Source of the DNA: Chitinophagales bacterium
GTDB lineage: Bacteria; Bacteroidota; Bacteroidia; Chitinophagales; Saprospiraceae
NCBI GenBank assembly: GCA_017303475.1
Contig: JAFLBO010000015.1
Location: forward strand, 1 to 64,000
Length of the DNA stretch: 64,000 nt
Reading direction: 5' to 3'
Shown here: one piece after another, positions 36,246 through 44,360 of the stretch
How positions within the stretch are numbered: the stretch's first letter is position 1
Layout of the letters: every line of letters starts with the position of its first letter
Position numbers and translations under genes: made by a program
Notes under the pieces: model-generated
The model's input: the letters and a program-made list of their open reading frames with translations, nothing else
Databases searched by the model: none
Told to the model about the DNA's origin: nothing

Positions 36246-36248
36246 CGT

Positions 36249-36626
36249 TCACCGCCCGGGGAATTTTCGGATCATCTTCTCCACCCCTGCAACAATCTCT
36301 GCGTAGGGCAACGATTCTTTGGCAATATACCCGAGCATCAGAGAAATGTGCTGATCGGATTCCGCAAGTTTTTGATGAAGGGCATCCTTGTTCAGGCGAA
36401 AAGCTTCGCGGATCTGGCGTTTGATACGGTTGCGGGCAACAGCAGTTTTAAAAACACGCTTGGGAACGGTAATAACCACCTGCACCCTGCTCATGGCCGC
36501 CAGATGAGGAGGAGCTTCTTTCCAAACCACCCGCAATGGATAAGCCACATAAGATTGTCCACCCTTAAACAGGGCGCCAATGGCAGCCTGGCTTTTGAGT
36601 CGCTCCTGACGGGTGAATGTAGGCAT
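36249..36626 (-). CDS. rnpA: Ribonuclease P protein component
   Basis: 125 aa, the usual length. It is the protein subunit of RNase P, which removes 5' leaders from precursor tRNAs together with the catalytic RNA. The signature ARNRIKRQIREAFR (about residues 65-78) is present, as is the N-terminal F-aromatic cleft region (LKSQAAIGALFKGG, YPLRVVW). It lies downstream of rpmH on the same strand, the conserved order in most bacteria, but a hairpin lies between them. RNase P RNA was not seen in the window. Confidence 0.95.
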   Translation of the reverse strand: MPTFTRQERLKSQAAIGALFKGGQSYVAYPLRVVWKEAPPHLAAMSRVQVVITVPKRVFKTAVARNRIKRQIREAFRLNKDALHQKLAESDQHISLMLGYIAKESLPYAEIVAGVEKMIRKFPGR

Positions 36627-36670
36627 GATGGAAATAGCTGCAAGAAAAACTTGCAGGAAGGCACAAAAAT

Positions 36671-36707
36671 AAGACTTCCGAGGTCACAGGGTGACTTCGG
36701 AAGTCTT
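36671..36707 (-). terminator. Hairpin between rpmH and rnpA
   Basis: AAGACTTCCGAGGTCA (36671-36686) pairs with TGACTTCGGAAGTCTT (36692-36707) except for one G-T type mismatch. On the minus strand the stem is followed by ATTTTTG. It looks like a terminator or attenuator that lowers rnpA transcription relative to rpmH. Confidence 0.7.
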
Positions 36708-36746
36708 AAAGTATAATAGCATAAACACGGCTCAGGCCGGGTTCAA

Positions 36747-36902
36747 TTATTTCGCGCCACGCTCGTCGGAAACGGTCAGTTTCCAGCGACCTTGCTTACG
36801 GCGGCGAGCCAGAACCTTGCGGCCATTTTTAGACTCCATGCGGGAGCGAAAACCATGCTTGTTTGCGCGCTTGCGCCGTGAAGGTTGATAGGTACGTTTC
36901 AT
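36747..36902 (-). CDS. rpmH: 50S ribosomal protein L34
   Basis: 51 aa: very basic, starting MKRTYQPSRRKRANKHGFRS with the conserved RTYQPS and KHGFR..M motifs, then GRKVLARRRKQGR. The C-terminus has a short extension (LTVSDERGAK) beyond the minimal L34. It is too short to be found by length alone and was identified by translating the minus strand upstream of rnpA. A Bacteroidota-type promoter lies about 40-70 bases upstream of its ATG. Confidence 0.97.
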   Translation of the reverse strand: MKRTYQPSRRKRANKHGFRSRMESKNGRKVLARRRKQGRWKLTVSDERGAK

Positions 36903-36943
36903 CGCTTACTCTGTAAAATTTGTTCTTTCCGAAAAACGGAGCG

Positions 36944-36974
36944 CAAAGGTACAATTAGTTTTTAAAAATCAAAA
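36944..36974 (-). promoter_or_regulatory. Bacteroidota-type promoter of rpmH
   Basis: On the minus strand TTTTG at 36974-36970, an 18-base spacer and TACCTTTG at 36951-36944 match the Bacteroidota sigma-A consensus (TTTG, 17-20 bases, TAnnTTTG). Transcription would start about 30-40 bases before the rpmH ATG at 36902. Confidence 0.75.
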
Positions 36975-37016
36975 TACAGGAGTTGAATTTTCCTTGGAAA
37001 ATAGTTGTGAGGTTAT

Positions 37017-37257
37017 TTTATGTTATTTGGGTCATTTAGGGGGCATTGAGGTCATTAGGGGTAATTTAGGTCATGTTGGGTTCATTTACTGTCGGGGTGA
37101 CTTTGGAGTCACCCCGACAGTAAATGAACCCAACATGACCAGCCTGAAGTTTTTGTGTTAATTGCCGATATCGACCTGGCTTATTATCATGGCAACCTTG
37201 ACCGCCAAATGACCCTAAATGACCTAAATGACCCTAATAACCAATAATAGCCTAAAC
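37017..37257. repeat. Nested inverted repeat with a perfect 34-bp hairpin
   Basis: The core is a perfect hairpin: arms of 34 bases at 37069-37102 and 37107-37140 with a TTGG loop. Outside it, words around GGTCATTTAGG on the left (37027-37070) are mirrored by GACCCTAAATGACC words on the right (37207-37240). It lies between the stop of the gene at 37258 and the rpmH promoter region (the rest of 36975-37016 is unremarkable AT-rich sequence), and may end the upstream transcript. Confidence 0.9.
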
Positions 37258-40005
37258 CTACTGCACCATCAACTTGCCTGTTCCCAGGATTTTGCCATCC
37301 TGGGTGATATTGAAGAGATAAGTACCTCTGGGCAGAGCTTCAGCCTGCAAGGAGAACACAGGAGAATCCCCCTGTTGTTTCAATAACATAACCCCTTGCA
37401 AATCAAACACCTGTAATTGAAGCCCCTCTGTCTTTTCAAGACCCTTCAGCTCAAGCATAGCAGCATCTGAGAATGGATTGGGTGTTACCTGAACAGCATA
37501 TTGCGGTCTGCTGGGTTGCCATAGTCCAACCGTGACGAAGTTTTCGCCCAGCTTATGGTCCGTTGTATTGGTTACTATGGCATCGTTGAAATCAAAGTAA
37601 ATCAGCGCTTTGTTTTCAATCACTGTTTCCAGCGGCGCATCACCCTTGTGGTTGATGGTGAATTTGACATATCCGTGAGAGGCTGGCTCATTTACATTGG
37701 AATCCGGCAACAGAATGTTTTCAAAAAGGAAGGTCAGCAACCCTGCGCCACTCAGATTCCAGGTGTAGGCATGGCTACTTGCCCCTGGTCTGAGGGTAGC
37801 CGGATCGAGCCATTGAGAGAGTGTATCCTCAATGCGCACCGTGAAGGCTGTATCGTTGCCGGTATTCTGGAACCGAATCAGGTATTCCAGCGGAGTGCCC
37901 GGGCGGATGTAGTGGTTGGCGCCGTACCCCAGCGGGTAGCCGGTTTTATCGTTTGGATCGTAAGAACCTGTATTAGCCTGACAGTGGATATCAACATACT
38001 CATTCGCATCATCTTGCGGGAACATGTTGACAAAACCCGTGGAGAACACCGGATTGGTGGTGCAGCCTTCTACAGCAATGGATGGATAGGAAAATCCCGG
38101 GTGGAATGGCACCTGTTCTACTTCCAAACGCCAGGTACTGCCATTGGCCGGCACACTAACCTGGGTCGACTCGCCAATATCCAGCAGTATCGGGGCGCTC
38201 ATCAGCATTACCTGATCTTCAATCACGATGTAATCAACTGCAGCATTCATGTTGCCGATACCCACGTTTTTAATGTCAAAACGCACAGAATCCGGGCTGC
38301 AGGTGCTTTGAATACGCAAACTGGCTCCACTCCAAAGCGGATTAGTAGGAATACAGGTGGTATCCGGATAAATATGCGCCTCTGCACAATGCGTTTGTCC
38401 AAATGCTGCATCACAGCTAAGATGTGCCGTAAGGTTAAATGAGCCACAATCGCCGGGATTAAGATCGCCAACCTGGAAACGATACACGTTATTTCCCTGG
38501 TTGACAAATGGAATACTGGTATTTACAATGGTAAACAAAGACTCCAGTGTGACATCCACATAAGCATCAGTGGCAGGCTCGGTGCCGTTGTTGCAATAAT
38601 GAACACTGAAAAGGTTGTTGCTGAAACAACGCCTCAGGTTACCCGAGCTGATATCAACCGTGAGCAGCGGACAACCGGCAACTTTTTGAAACAACAAATC
38701 CTGTGCAGGATAAATCTGATTGGGAAAATTAACCGTTACATCCGGTATGGAAGGACAGGCAGCCCAAAGCAGACTAAGTGGCACAGCAATAACCTTATAG
38801 GTATCGCCGGGCTCTACATACAATTCATACGCGCCGGTAGCATTGGTTAAGGCAAAATAGGTACCTGTGGCTCCTGTTGCCTGAACAATCCATTGATTTA
38901 GGCCGCTATCACCAGCATCAGACAGGCAATTGAGGTTAACATCCTCCAGTACATTGCCCACAATGCTGCCGCAAAGGGCAGAACTACCGCTCACTACCAC
39001 CGTTTCATCAGTGGCCGTGCAGCCATTCTGGGTATTCACCACCAGAAGTTGGTATACGCCAGGTTCATTTACTATCGGATTAATGGTATTTCCGCCGCTA
39101 ACTATATTGCCATTAACGGTGGTCCAGGAATAGGTAAAATTAGCCCCAATACTGCTGTTTGCCATCAATGTTGTAATTCCACCGCCACAAGGCAGTTCCA
39201 CTACAGGCCCCGCATCTGCCGTTGGTGCAACAATATCTTCAAAAACCAATGCTGTGGCAACAGAGGTACAGCCATTGGTAACATCCGTTACAACGATGGA
39301 ATAGGTACCCGGTGCATTGATTATCGGGTTAAGGGTATTTTGACCGCCCACGATACCGGGGCCTGTCCAGTTATAGACATAATTAGGCCCTTGTGAAGCG
39401 CAACTGGCGCTTAATGTAATGGTAGAAACCACACAAGTGAGTACTTGTGGCGGAGCAATGCAGGCTACGGGAACATTAGCATTTACAAACAAGGTTGTAT
39501 TGGCAGTAACCGTACAACCATTAAGGTCAGTAACTGTAACGGTGTAGATACCAGCCTGGAACGCATCGATAACACCCGTTGTAAATCCATTTGACCATAG
39601 GTATTGGTAAGGCCCAACACCTCCACTGACTATGGCTGGCAAAGTTATTACCGGAGTGCTGCAGGTAATGGTGCTTGGCCCGGGAATGACAACCGTCAAA
39701 GCTGGCGGTTCCGTTACAACACCATTTGAAGTAGTTGTACAACCCAGACCATCTGTAATGGTAACAGTGTAGGTCCCTGCAACAATGTTAGTCAAATCCT
39801 GGGTAGTTGCTCCATTTGGCCACACATAGGTAAACGGTCCCGTTCCGTTGGTGATAGTGAGGTCAATGCCGCCGCTGTTGCCTCCATTACACAAAACATT
39901 GGTAATGTTGGTACTGGGTTGAAAATCGCATTGAGTATGGCCGGCTGGCAGAAAAGCCAGGCCAAACAGGCATAAGGTAAGTAGTAGGTAGCGCATGGGT
40001 ATCAT
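37258..40005 (-). CDS. Secreted SprB-repeat and DUF7619-type protein with T9SS domain
   Basis: 915 aa. Start at 40005, or at 39996 for MRYLLLTLCLFGLAFLPAG, which is the better signal peptide. Residues about 25-180 are SprB-like repeats (GIDLTITNGTGPFTYVWPNG, GLGCTTTS). Ig/PKD-like domains with VVTDVTNGCTSVAT follow, then an SdrD-B-like domain (GNVLEDVNLNCLSDAGDSG), DUF11-like domains, a DUF7619-type domain (SYDPNDKTGYPLGYG, YLIRFQNTGNDTAFTVRI) and a type A sorting domain (VTPNPFSDAAMLELKG, LPRGTYLFNITQDG). From the SdrD-B-like part on it is paralogous to the protein at 29688-32510, with a different N-terminal part. SprB repeats are associated with gliding adhesins; that role here is inference. 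Confidence 0.9.
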   Translation of the reverse strand: MIPMRYLLLTLCLFGLAFLPAGHTQCDFQPSTNITNVLCNGGNSGGIDLTITNGTGPFTYVWPNGATTQDLTNIVAGTYTVTITDGLGCTTTSNGVVTEPPALTVVIPGPSTITCSTPVITLPAIVSGGVGPYQYLWSNGFTTGVIDAFQAGIYTVTVTDLNGCTVTANTTLFVNANVPVACIAPPQVLTCVVSTITLSASCASQGPNYVYNWTGPGIVGGQNTLNPIINAPGTYSIVVTDVTNGCTSVATALVFEDIVAPTADAGPVVELPCGGGITTLMANSSIGANFTYSWTTVNGNIVSGGNTINPIVNEPGVYQLLVVNTQNGCTATDETVVVSGSSALCGSIVGNVLEDVNLNCLSDAGDSGLNQWIVQATGATGTYFALTNATGAYELYVEPGDTYKVIAVPLSLLWAACPSIPDVTVNFPNQIYPAQDLLFQKVAGCPLLTVDISSGNLRRCFSNNLFSVHYCNNGTEPATDAYVDVTLESLFTIVNTSIPFVNQGNNVYRFQVGDLNPGDCGSFNLTAHLSCDAAFGQTHCAEAHIYPDTTCIPTNPLWSGASLRIQSTCSPDSVRFDIKNVGIGNMNAAVDYIVIEDQVMLMSAPILLDIGESTQVSVPANGSTWRLEVEQVPFHPGFSYPSIAVEGCTTNPVFSTGFVNMFPQDDANEYVDIHCQANTGSYDPNDKTGYPLGYGANHYIRPGTPLEYLIRFQNTGNDTAFTVRIEDTLSQWLDPATLRPGASSHAYTWNLSGAGLLTFLFENILLPDSNVNEPASHGYVKFTINHKGDAPLETVIENKALIYFDFNDAIVTNTTDHKLGENFVTVGLWQPSRPQYAVQVTPNPFSDAAMLELKGLEKTEGLQLQVFDLQGVMLLKQQGDSPVFSLQAEALPRGTYLFNITQDGKILGTGKLMVQ

Positions 40006-40236
40006 GTTGTTCTTTTTTTCAGGTTAAAAGGGCACAAAACATTGGCCCGGATAAGGAAAAATCAGTACGAATTCGTTTGACACACTTTTGATACTGCAAA
40101 TGTTCGGCATGCTGCCCGCATTAGCAAAGACATTTTTTGGCATTTGTTCCTATCATTTTTTGATTATTTTCATTGAATATATTGTTTATCAATTGTTTAA
40201 AAAACAATTATAAAATAGTTACAGTATTTTGCATAT

Positions 40237-40284
40237 AAAAAAACAGCGCTGCACACGGGTATTTACGTGCAGCGCTGTTTTTTT
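40237..40284. terminator. Bidirectional Rho-independent terminator
   Basis: AAAAAAACAGCGCTGCAC (40237-40254) and its exact complement (40267-40284) form an 18-bp stem with A and T tracts on either side and a 12-base loop. It lies 19 bases after the stop of the glycosyltransferase gene at 40303 on the minus strand. The rest of 40006-40302 is AT-rich with no gene seen; it presumably holds the promoter of the 37258-40005 gene. Confidence 0.9.
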
Positions 40285-40302
40285 AATCTTTCTAAATGGT
40301 AC

Positions 40303-41052
40303 TCAGGCGGGCTTTTTGTACATCGCAAAATTTGCCAGACCGATACGTTGCAGCCAATGATTGAAGGATACCCGGAGTACGCCCAGGCCGTATTTCATGC
40401 TGCGCCGGAAATTGATGCTTGAGGCTTCTTCAAAATATTTGGTTGGGCAGGTTACCTCACCAATGTCGAAACCGGCATACACGATTTGCGACAACATCTC
40501 GTTGTCAAACACAAAATCGTCGGAATTTTGGTTGAAATTGATACCAAGCAGCACTTCTTTACTGAAAGCACGATATCCTGTATGGTATTCAGACAGTTTG
40601 TAATTGATCAGCAGGTTCTGGCTGAACGTCAGGAAACGATTGGCAATGTACTTGTACATCGGCATACCTCCTTTTAAAGCGCCCATGCCCAGAATTCGAG
40701 AACCCAATACCACCGGATACAACTCTTCGCCAATGATGTTTACCATACTTGGAATGAGCTTGGGAGTATACTGATAATCAGGATGCAACATGATCACAAT
40801 ATCCGCCTGAATGGCCAACGCCTTATTGTACAGGGATTTTTGATTGCCGCCGTATCCTTTGTTCTTTTCGTGAACGATCACGTGCTGAATGCCCAGTGAA
40901 CGGGCCAGATCTGCTGTATTATCCCTGCTATGGTCGTCGCACAAAATCACCTCATCCACCAGATCAAATGGAATTTCCCGGTAGGTCTTCTCCAGTGTCA
41001 AAGCGGCATTGTAAGCCGGCAAAACCACAACAACTTTTTTGTTTTTGTACAT
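40303..41052 (-). CDS. Family 2 glycosyltransferase (dolichol-phosphate mannosyltransferase-like)
   Basis: 249 aa GT-A fold: nucleotide-binding start VVVVLPAYNAALTLEKTYRE, acidic metal-binding motifs ILCDDHSRDNT and VIMLHPDYQYTP, and SRILGMGALKGGMP. The length fits one catalytic domain, and no membrane anchor is visible. Such enzymes move a sugar from a nucleotide donor to a lipid carrier or a surface glycan; donor and acceptor cannot be told here. It is separated from leuS by the word-repeat element at 41053-41215, which begins immediately next to its ATG, so the 5' leader must be made of repeat sequence. Confidence 0.9.
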   Translation of the reverse strand: MYKNKKVVVVLPAYNAALTLEKTYREIPFDLVDEVILCDDHSRDNTADLARSLGIQHVIVHEKNKGYGGNQKSLYNKALAIQADIVIMLHPDYQYTPKLIPSMVNIIGEELYPVVLGSRILGMGALKGGMPMYKYIANRFLTFSQNLLINYKLSEYHTGYRAFSKEVLLGINFNQNSDDFVFDNEMLSQIVYAGFDIGEVTCPTKYFEEASSINFRRSMKYGLGVLRVSFNHWLQRIGLANFAMYKKPA

Positions 41053-41215
41053 ATTTGAGTGCTTGAGTGTTTGAGTGCCTGAGTGTTTGAGTTGGCGTTC
41101 GGCTGGTTGGCTCAGAGGGCATTGCCCTTGGGGTAGAGATGCTCAAAGGCCATTGCTCTTTGAACCACCCAGCCGAACGCCAACTCAAACACTCAGACAC
41201 TCAAACACCCAGATA
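41053..41215. repeat. Intergenic word-repeat element C
   Basis: This element fills the whole interval between the glycosyltransferase start and the leuS stop. Left: five 8-base words TTGAGTGY/CTGAGTGT (41054-41094). Core: perfect arms GAGTTGGCGTTCGGCTGG (41089-41106) and its complement (41169-41186), with an inner hairpin AGAGGGC-ATT-GCCCTT (41114-41129) and a second hairpin-prone AAAGGCCATTGCTCTTT stretch (41145-41161). Right: 8-base words ACACTCAR and CAACTCAA (41181-41212) that mirror the left. The core is related to those of elements A and B. Confidence 0.9.
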
Positions 41216-44200
41216 CTAAATCACAATATTGATCATTCTTCCAGGCACAAACACCACTTTTTTGGGCGCCTGACCTTCGAGCCATTTTTGTACCTGTTCC
41301 AGGGCCAATGCTGCTGCCTCGGCATCTGCGGCAGAGATGTCGGTTGGCAGTTCAATGGTTGCCCGAAGTTTACCGTTAATCTGAATCGGATATTCCTTGG
41401 TGTCTGTTTTAATCAACGCTTCATCATAAGCCGGCCAGGTTGCATCGCAAACAGAACCTGTATGCCCTAACCGATGCCAGAGTTCCTCAGCCAGATGCGG
41501 ACCAAACGGTGCAATCAGGGCCACCAGGGGCTCCAGAATAGCGCGTTTATTGCATTTCAAACTGCGCAAATCGTTGGTGGCAATCATGAAATGACTTACG
41601 CAGGTATTCATGCTCATCCGCTCAATATCGTCGGTTACCTTTTTGATGCAATTATGCAACACACGTAATTCATCACGTGTGGGCTCTGCATCCGAAACGC
41701 TGAACTGTTCTCCCTCAAAAAACATACTCCAGAACTTGCGCAAAAAGCCGCTAACACCGGTTATCCCCTTGGTATTCCATGGTTTTGCATCTGTAATAGG
41801 CCCAAGGAACATCTCAAACATCCGGAAACAATCCACCCCGTGCTCCGCCACCACATCGTCCGGATTGACAACATTGAACTTGGATTTCGACATTTTTTCC
41901 ACCTCCCAGGAGCAGGTATACTTGCCCTCCGCATCTACCTTGAAATTGGCATGGGCAAACATGGGCAAGTTCCGGGCTTTATCCAGATCCAGCACATCAT
42001 TATCCACAATATTCACGTCTACGTGCAGTTTGGTAACCGTTTCCGCACTGTATTTGTATATCAAACTGTGTGATACAAACAGGTGCTCAAAAGGGTATGG
42101 CCCCTCAGTTACCTGATAGGCATCCTTCCCCGCCAATGCCTGACGAATCAGATCCGCCACCACGTTGGGCTCGTTGATCTGTTGAGTCAACCATTCTGTA
42201 TGCACTACAAGCAAACGTTTACCATCTGCCGTGGCTGCCGTCCGAATACGTTCAATCTTGTCAACCTGCTTGCTAGAGGTTACCTCAATAACCAGATTAT
42301 TGGTTTCAAAAGCAAAATCATACTTGATTTCCTCTTCAAATTCAGCGCCGCCAATCATGATCGGGCCATACTCTTCCATAAATGGCTTGAGTACTTTAAT
42401 CATCAGGTATTCTTCAAAAAAACGCTCTTTTGCCCGATAAACAAAGTTGGAGCGGCCCTGAATCATACCCTGATTCACCAGTTTTTTGGCAAATTCGCGA
42501 TGAGGTACCAGCCCAAGGTCGTGTAGGAAATGATTCCAGAAACGGCTGTACAACAGGTGGCCCACCGCATGCTCTGAACCACCAATATAAAAATCTACCT
42601 GCTGCCAGTATTCCATGGCTTCTTTGGAACAGAAAGCCTGATCGTTTTGGGGATCCATGTACCGGTAAAAATACCAGGAAGATCCAGCCCAACCCGGCAT
42701 GGTCGACAGCTCGTAATCCCAGCCTGCCGCGCGCGCCAATGGTGGTTCGCCGGATTCGGTGGGCAAATACTTATCTACTGCCGGCAATACCAAGGGCAAT
42801 TCCTTCTCGTTCAGCACACACGGCACATCATCTACCCAGCGCGCCGGAACCGGCTCTCCCCAATAACGCTGTCTGCTGAATACCGCATTCCTCAACTTGT
42901 ATTGGGTTTTGCCCCGGCCAATCCCTTCCTTTTCCAACCATTGAATCAGGGTTGGAACGGCTTCTGCGTAAGTCATGCCGTTGATGATACCTGAATTGAT
43001 GTATCGACCTTCCTTGGTAGGGTCAGCGGCAGTATCCAGTCCTTGTTGACTGTCAAGAATAGGAAGAACAGGCAGATTAAATTCCCGGGCAAAATTCCAG
43101 TCGCGCTGATCGCCGGAAGGTACCGCCATGACGGCGCCTGTTCCATAGCCGGCCAGCACATAATCGGCAATCCAGATGGGCACGCGGGCGCCGTTGGCCG
43201 GATTGATGGCATAAGCGCCGGTGAATACGCCTGTAGCCTTTTTGGTATCGGCCATACGTTCAATCTCACTGCGTCCGGCCGACCACTTGATGTACCCCTC
43301 CACCGAATTGCGTTGCTCGTCGGTGGTAAGCGTTTTCACCAGATCCAACTCTGGCGCCAACACCATAAAGCTTACTCCGTATATGGTATCAACTCGAGTG
43401 GTAAACACTTCAATATATTGATTATCATATCCTTCTACCGCGAATTTCACAGAGGCGCCCACTGATTTTCCAATCCAGTTGCGCTGCTGTTCCTTGATGG
43501 ATTCCGGCCATTCAATGGTATTAAGGCCTTCCAGCAAACGGTCGGCATAGGCTGTAATGCGCATTACCCATTGTTTCATGAGTTTGCGTTCCACCGGGTG
43601 ACCACCGCGTTCGCTGACGCCGTCTTTAACCTCGTCGTTTGACAATACTGACCCCAACGCAGGGCACCAGTTTACGTATTCTTCCCCAGGGAAAGTGATG
43701 CGGTACTTGAGCAAAAACAGCTGTTGCTCTTTTTCGCTCATGTTATTCCAGTCAGCAGCGGAAATAACCGGTGTATCATCGTCGCAAACAGCGCGTACGG
43801 ATGCATTACCGGATTGCGGAAACTTACTCACCAGGGCTGCAACAGGCTGCGCTTTTCCCGCTTCCAGATCGTAATAATGGTTGAACAACTGGATAAATAT
43901 CCATTGAGTCCATCGGTAATATTCCGGATCGGAGGTACGCACTTCGCGGCTCCAATCGAACGAAAACCCGATATTTTCGAGTTGCTCCCGGTAACGGGCA
44001 ATATTTTGCTCGGTGGTAATAGCCGGGTGCTGCCCGGTTTGAATGGCATATTGCTCGGCAGGAAGTCCAAAGGAGTCGTATCCCATGGGGTGCAGCACAT
44101 TATACCCGCGCAGGCGTTTGTAGCGCGACAGGATATCGGAGGCGATATACCCCAGAGGGTGACCTACGTGCAGGCCTGCACCAGATGGGTACGGAAACAT

Positions 44201-44311
44201 GTCAAGTACATAGTACTTGGGTTTATCTCCTTGATTTTTAACCTGATATACATGGTTTTCTTTCCACCACTTCCGCCATTTAGGCTCTATGTCACCGGGT
44301 CTGTAGTCCAC
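41216..44311 (-). CDS. leuS: Leucyl-tRNA synthetase with a nuclease-fold-like insertion
   Basis: 1031 aa from GTG 44311. Class I synthetase that charges tRNA-Leu. Motifs: HIGH as PYPSGAGLHVGH (about 40-52), CP1 editing domain with TTRVDTIYG and GTGAVMAVPSGDQRD (about 260-430), and KMSKS as EVEKMSKSKFN (about 803-813). Bacteroidota LeuRS usually pass from GRSNFVYR to LHVDVNIV in about 25-30 residues; here the gap is about 130 (about 627-760), because of an extra domain listed separately. The frame is open to 44431 but those 40 residues are encoded by the word-repeat element, and no ATG precedes the conserved DYRPGDIEPKWRKWW, so GTG 44311 is preferred. A TAATTTTG -7 box lies about 30 bases upstream. 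All catalytic motifs are intact, so it is probably the working enzyme. Confidence 0.93.
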   Translation of the reverse strand: MDYRPGDIEPKWRKWWKENHVYQVKNQGDKPKYYVLDMFPYPSGAGLHVGHPLGYIASDILSRYKRLRGYNVLHPMGYDSFGLPAEQYAIQTGQHPAITTEQNIARYREQLENIGFSFDWSREVRTSDPEYYRWTQWIFIQLFNHYYDLEAGKAQPVAALVSKFPQSGNASVRAVCDDDTPVISAADWNNMSEKEQQLFLLKYRITFPGEEYVNWCPALGSVLSNDEVKDGVSERGGHPVERKLMKQWVMRITAYADRLLEGLNTIEWPESIKEQQRNWIGKSVGASVKFAVEGYDNQYIEVFTTRVDTIYGVSFMVLAPELDLVKTLTTDEQRNSVEGYIKWSAGRSEIERMADTKKATGVFTGAYAINPANGARVPIWIADYVLAGYGTGAVMAVPSGDQRDWNFAREFNLPVLPILDSQQGLDTAADPTKEGRYINSGIINGMTYAEAVPTLIQWLEKEGIGRGKTQYKLRNAVFSRQRYWGEPVPARWVDDVPCVLNEKELPLVLPAVDKYLPTESGEPPLARAAGWDYELSTMPGWAGSSWYFYRYMDPQNDQAFCSKEAMEYWQQVDFYIGGSEHAVGHLLYSRFWNHFLHDLGLVPHREFAKKLVNQGMIQGRSNFVYRAKERFFEEYLMIKVLKPFMEEYGPIMIGGAEFEEEIKYDFAFETNNLVIEVTSSKQVDKIERIRTAATADGKRLLVVHTEWLTQQINEPNVVADLIRQALAGKDAYQVTEGPYPFEHLFVSHSLIYKYSAETVTKLHVDVNIVDNDVLDLDKARNLPMFAHANFKVDAEGKYTCSWEVEKMSKSKFNVVNPDDVVAEHGVDCFRMFEMFLGPITDAKPWNTKGITGVSGFLRKFWSMFFEGEQFSVSDAEPTRDELRVLHNCIKKVTDDIERMSMNTCVSHFMIATNDLRSLKCNKRAILEPLVALIAPFGPHLAEELWHRLGHTGSVCDATWPAYDEALIKTDTKEYPIQINGKLRATIELPTDISAADAEAAALALEQVQKWLEGQAPKKVVFVPGRMINIVI
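42080..42433 (-). other. Inserted PD-(D/E)XK-like domain within LeuRS
   Basis: About 115 residues between the GRSNFVYR segment and the KMSKS region. Pattern: a helix with FFEEYLMIKVLKPFM, a strand with Asp in KYDFAFET, a strand with Glu in NLVIEVTSS, a helix KQVDKIERIRTAA, then RLLVVHTEWL. This is the D...E-x-x order of PD-(D/E)XK nuclease-fold domains such as those of the VSR/DUF559 type. The expected catalytic Lys is not in its canonical place after the Glu (EVT rather than EVK), so activity may be lost. Fold assignment is by eye. Confidence 0.5.
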
Positions 44312-44340
44312 TGTAAAGCTGATTTTGTTTTGCGAAGCCG

Positions 44341-44348
44341 CAAAATTA
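44341..44348 (-). promoter_or_regulatory. Candidate -7 box of leuS
   Basis: TAATTTTG on the minus strand (44348-44341) fits TAnnTTTG and would put transcription start a little upstream of the GTG at 44311, leaving a leader of about 20-30 bases. No TTG is found at a suitable distance because the upstream side is occupied by the word-repeat element. TAATTTTG is also part of a small hairpin, GCCGTAATTTTGCGGC. Confidence 0.4.
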
Positions 44349-44360
44349 CGGCTTTTTTTT

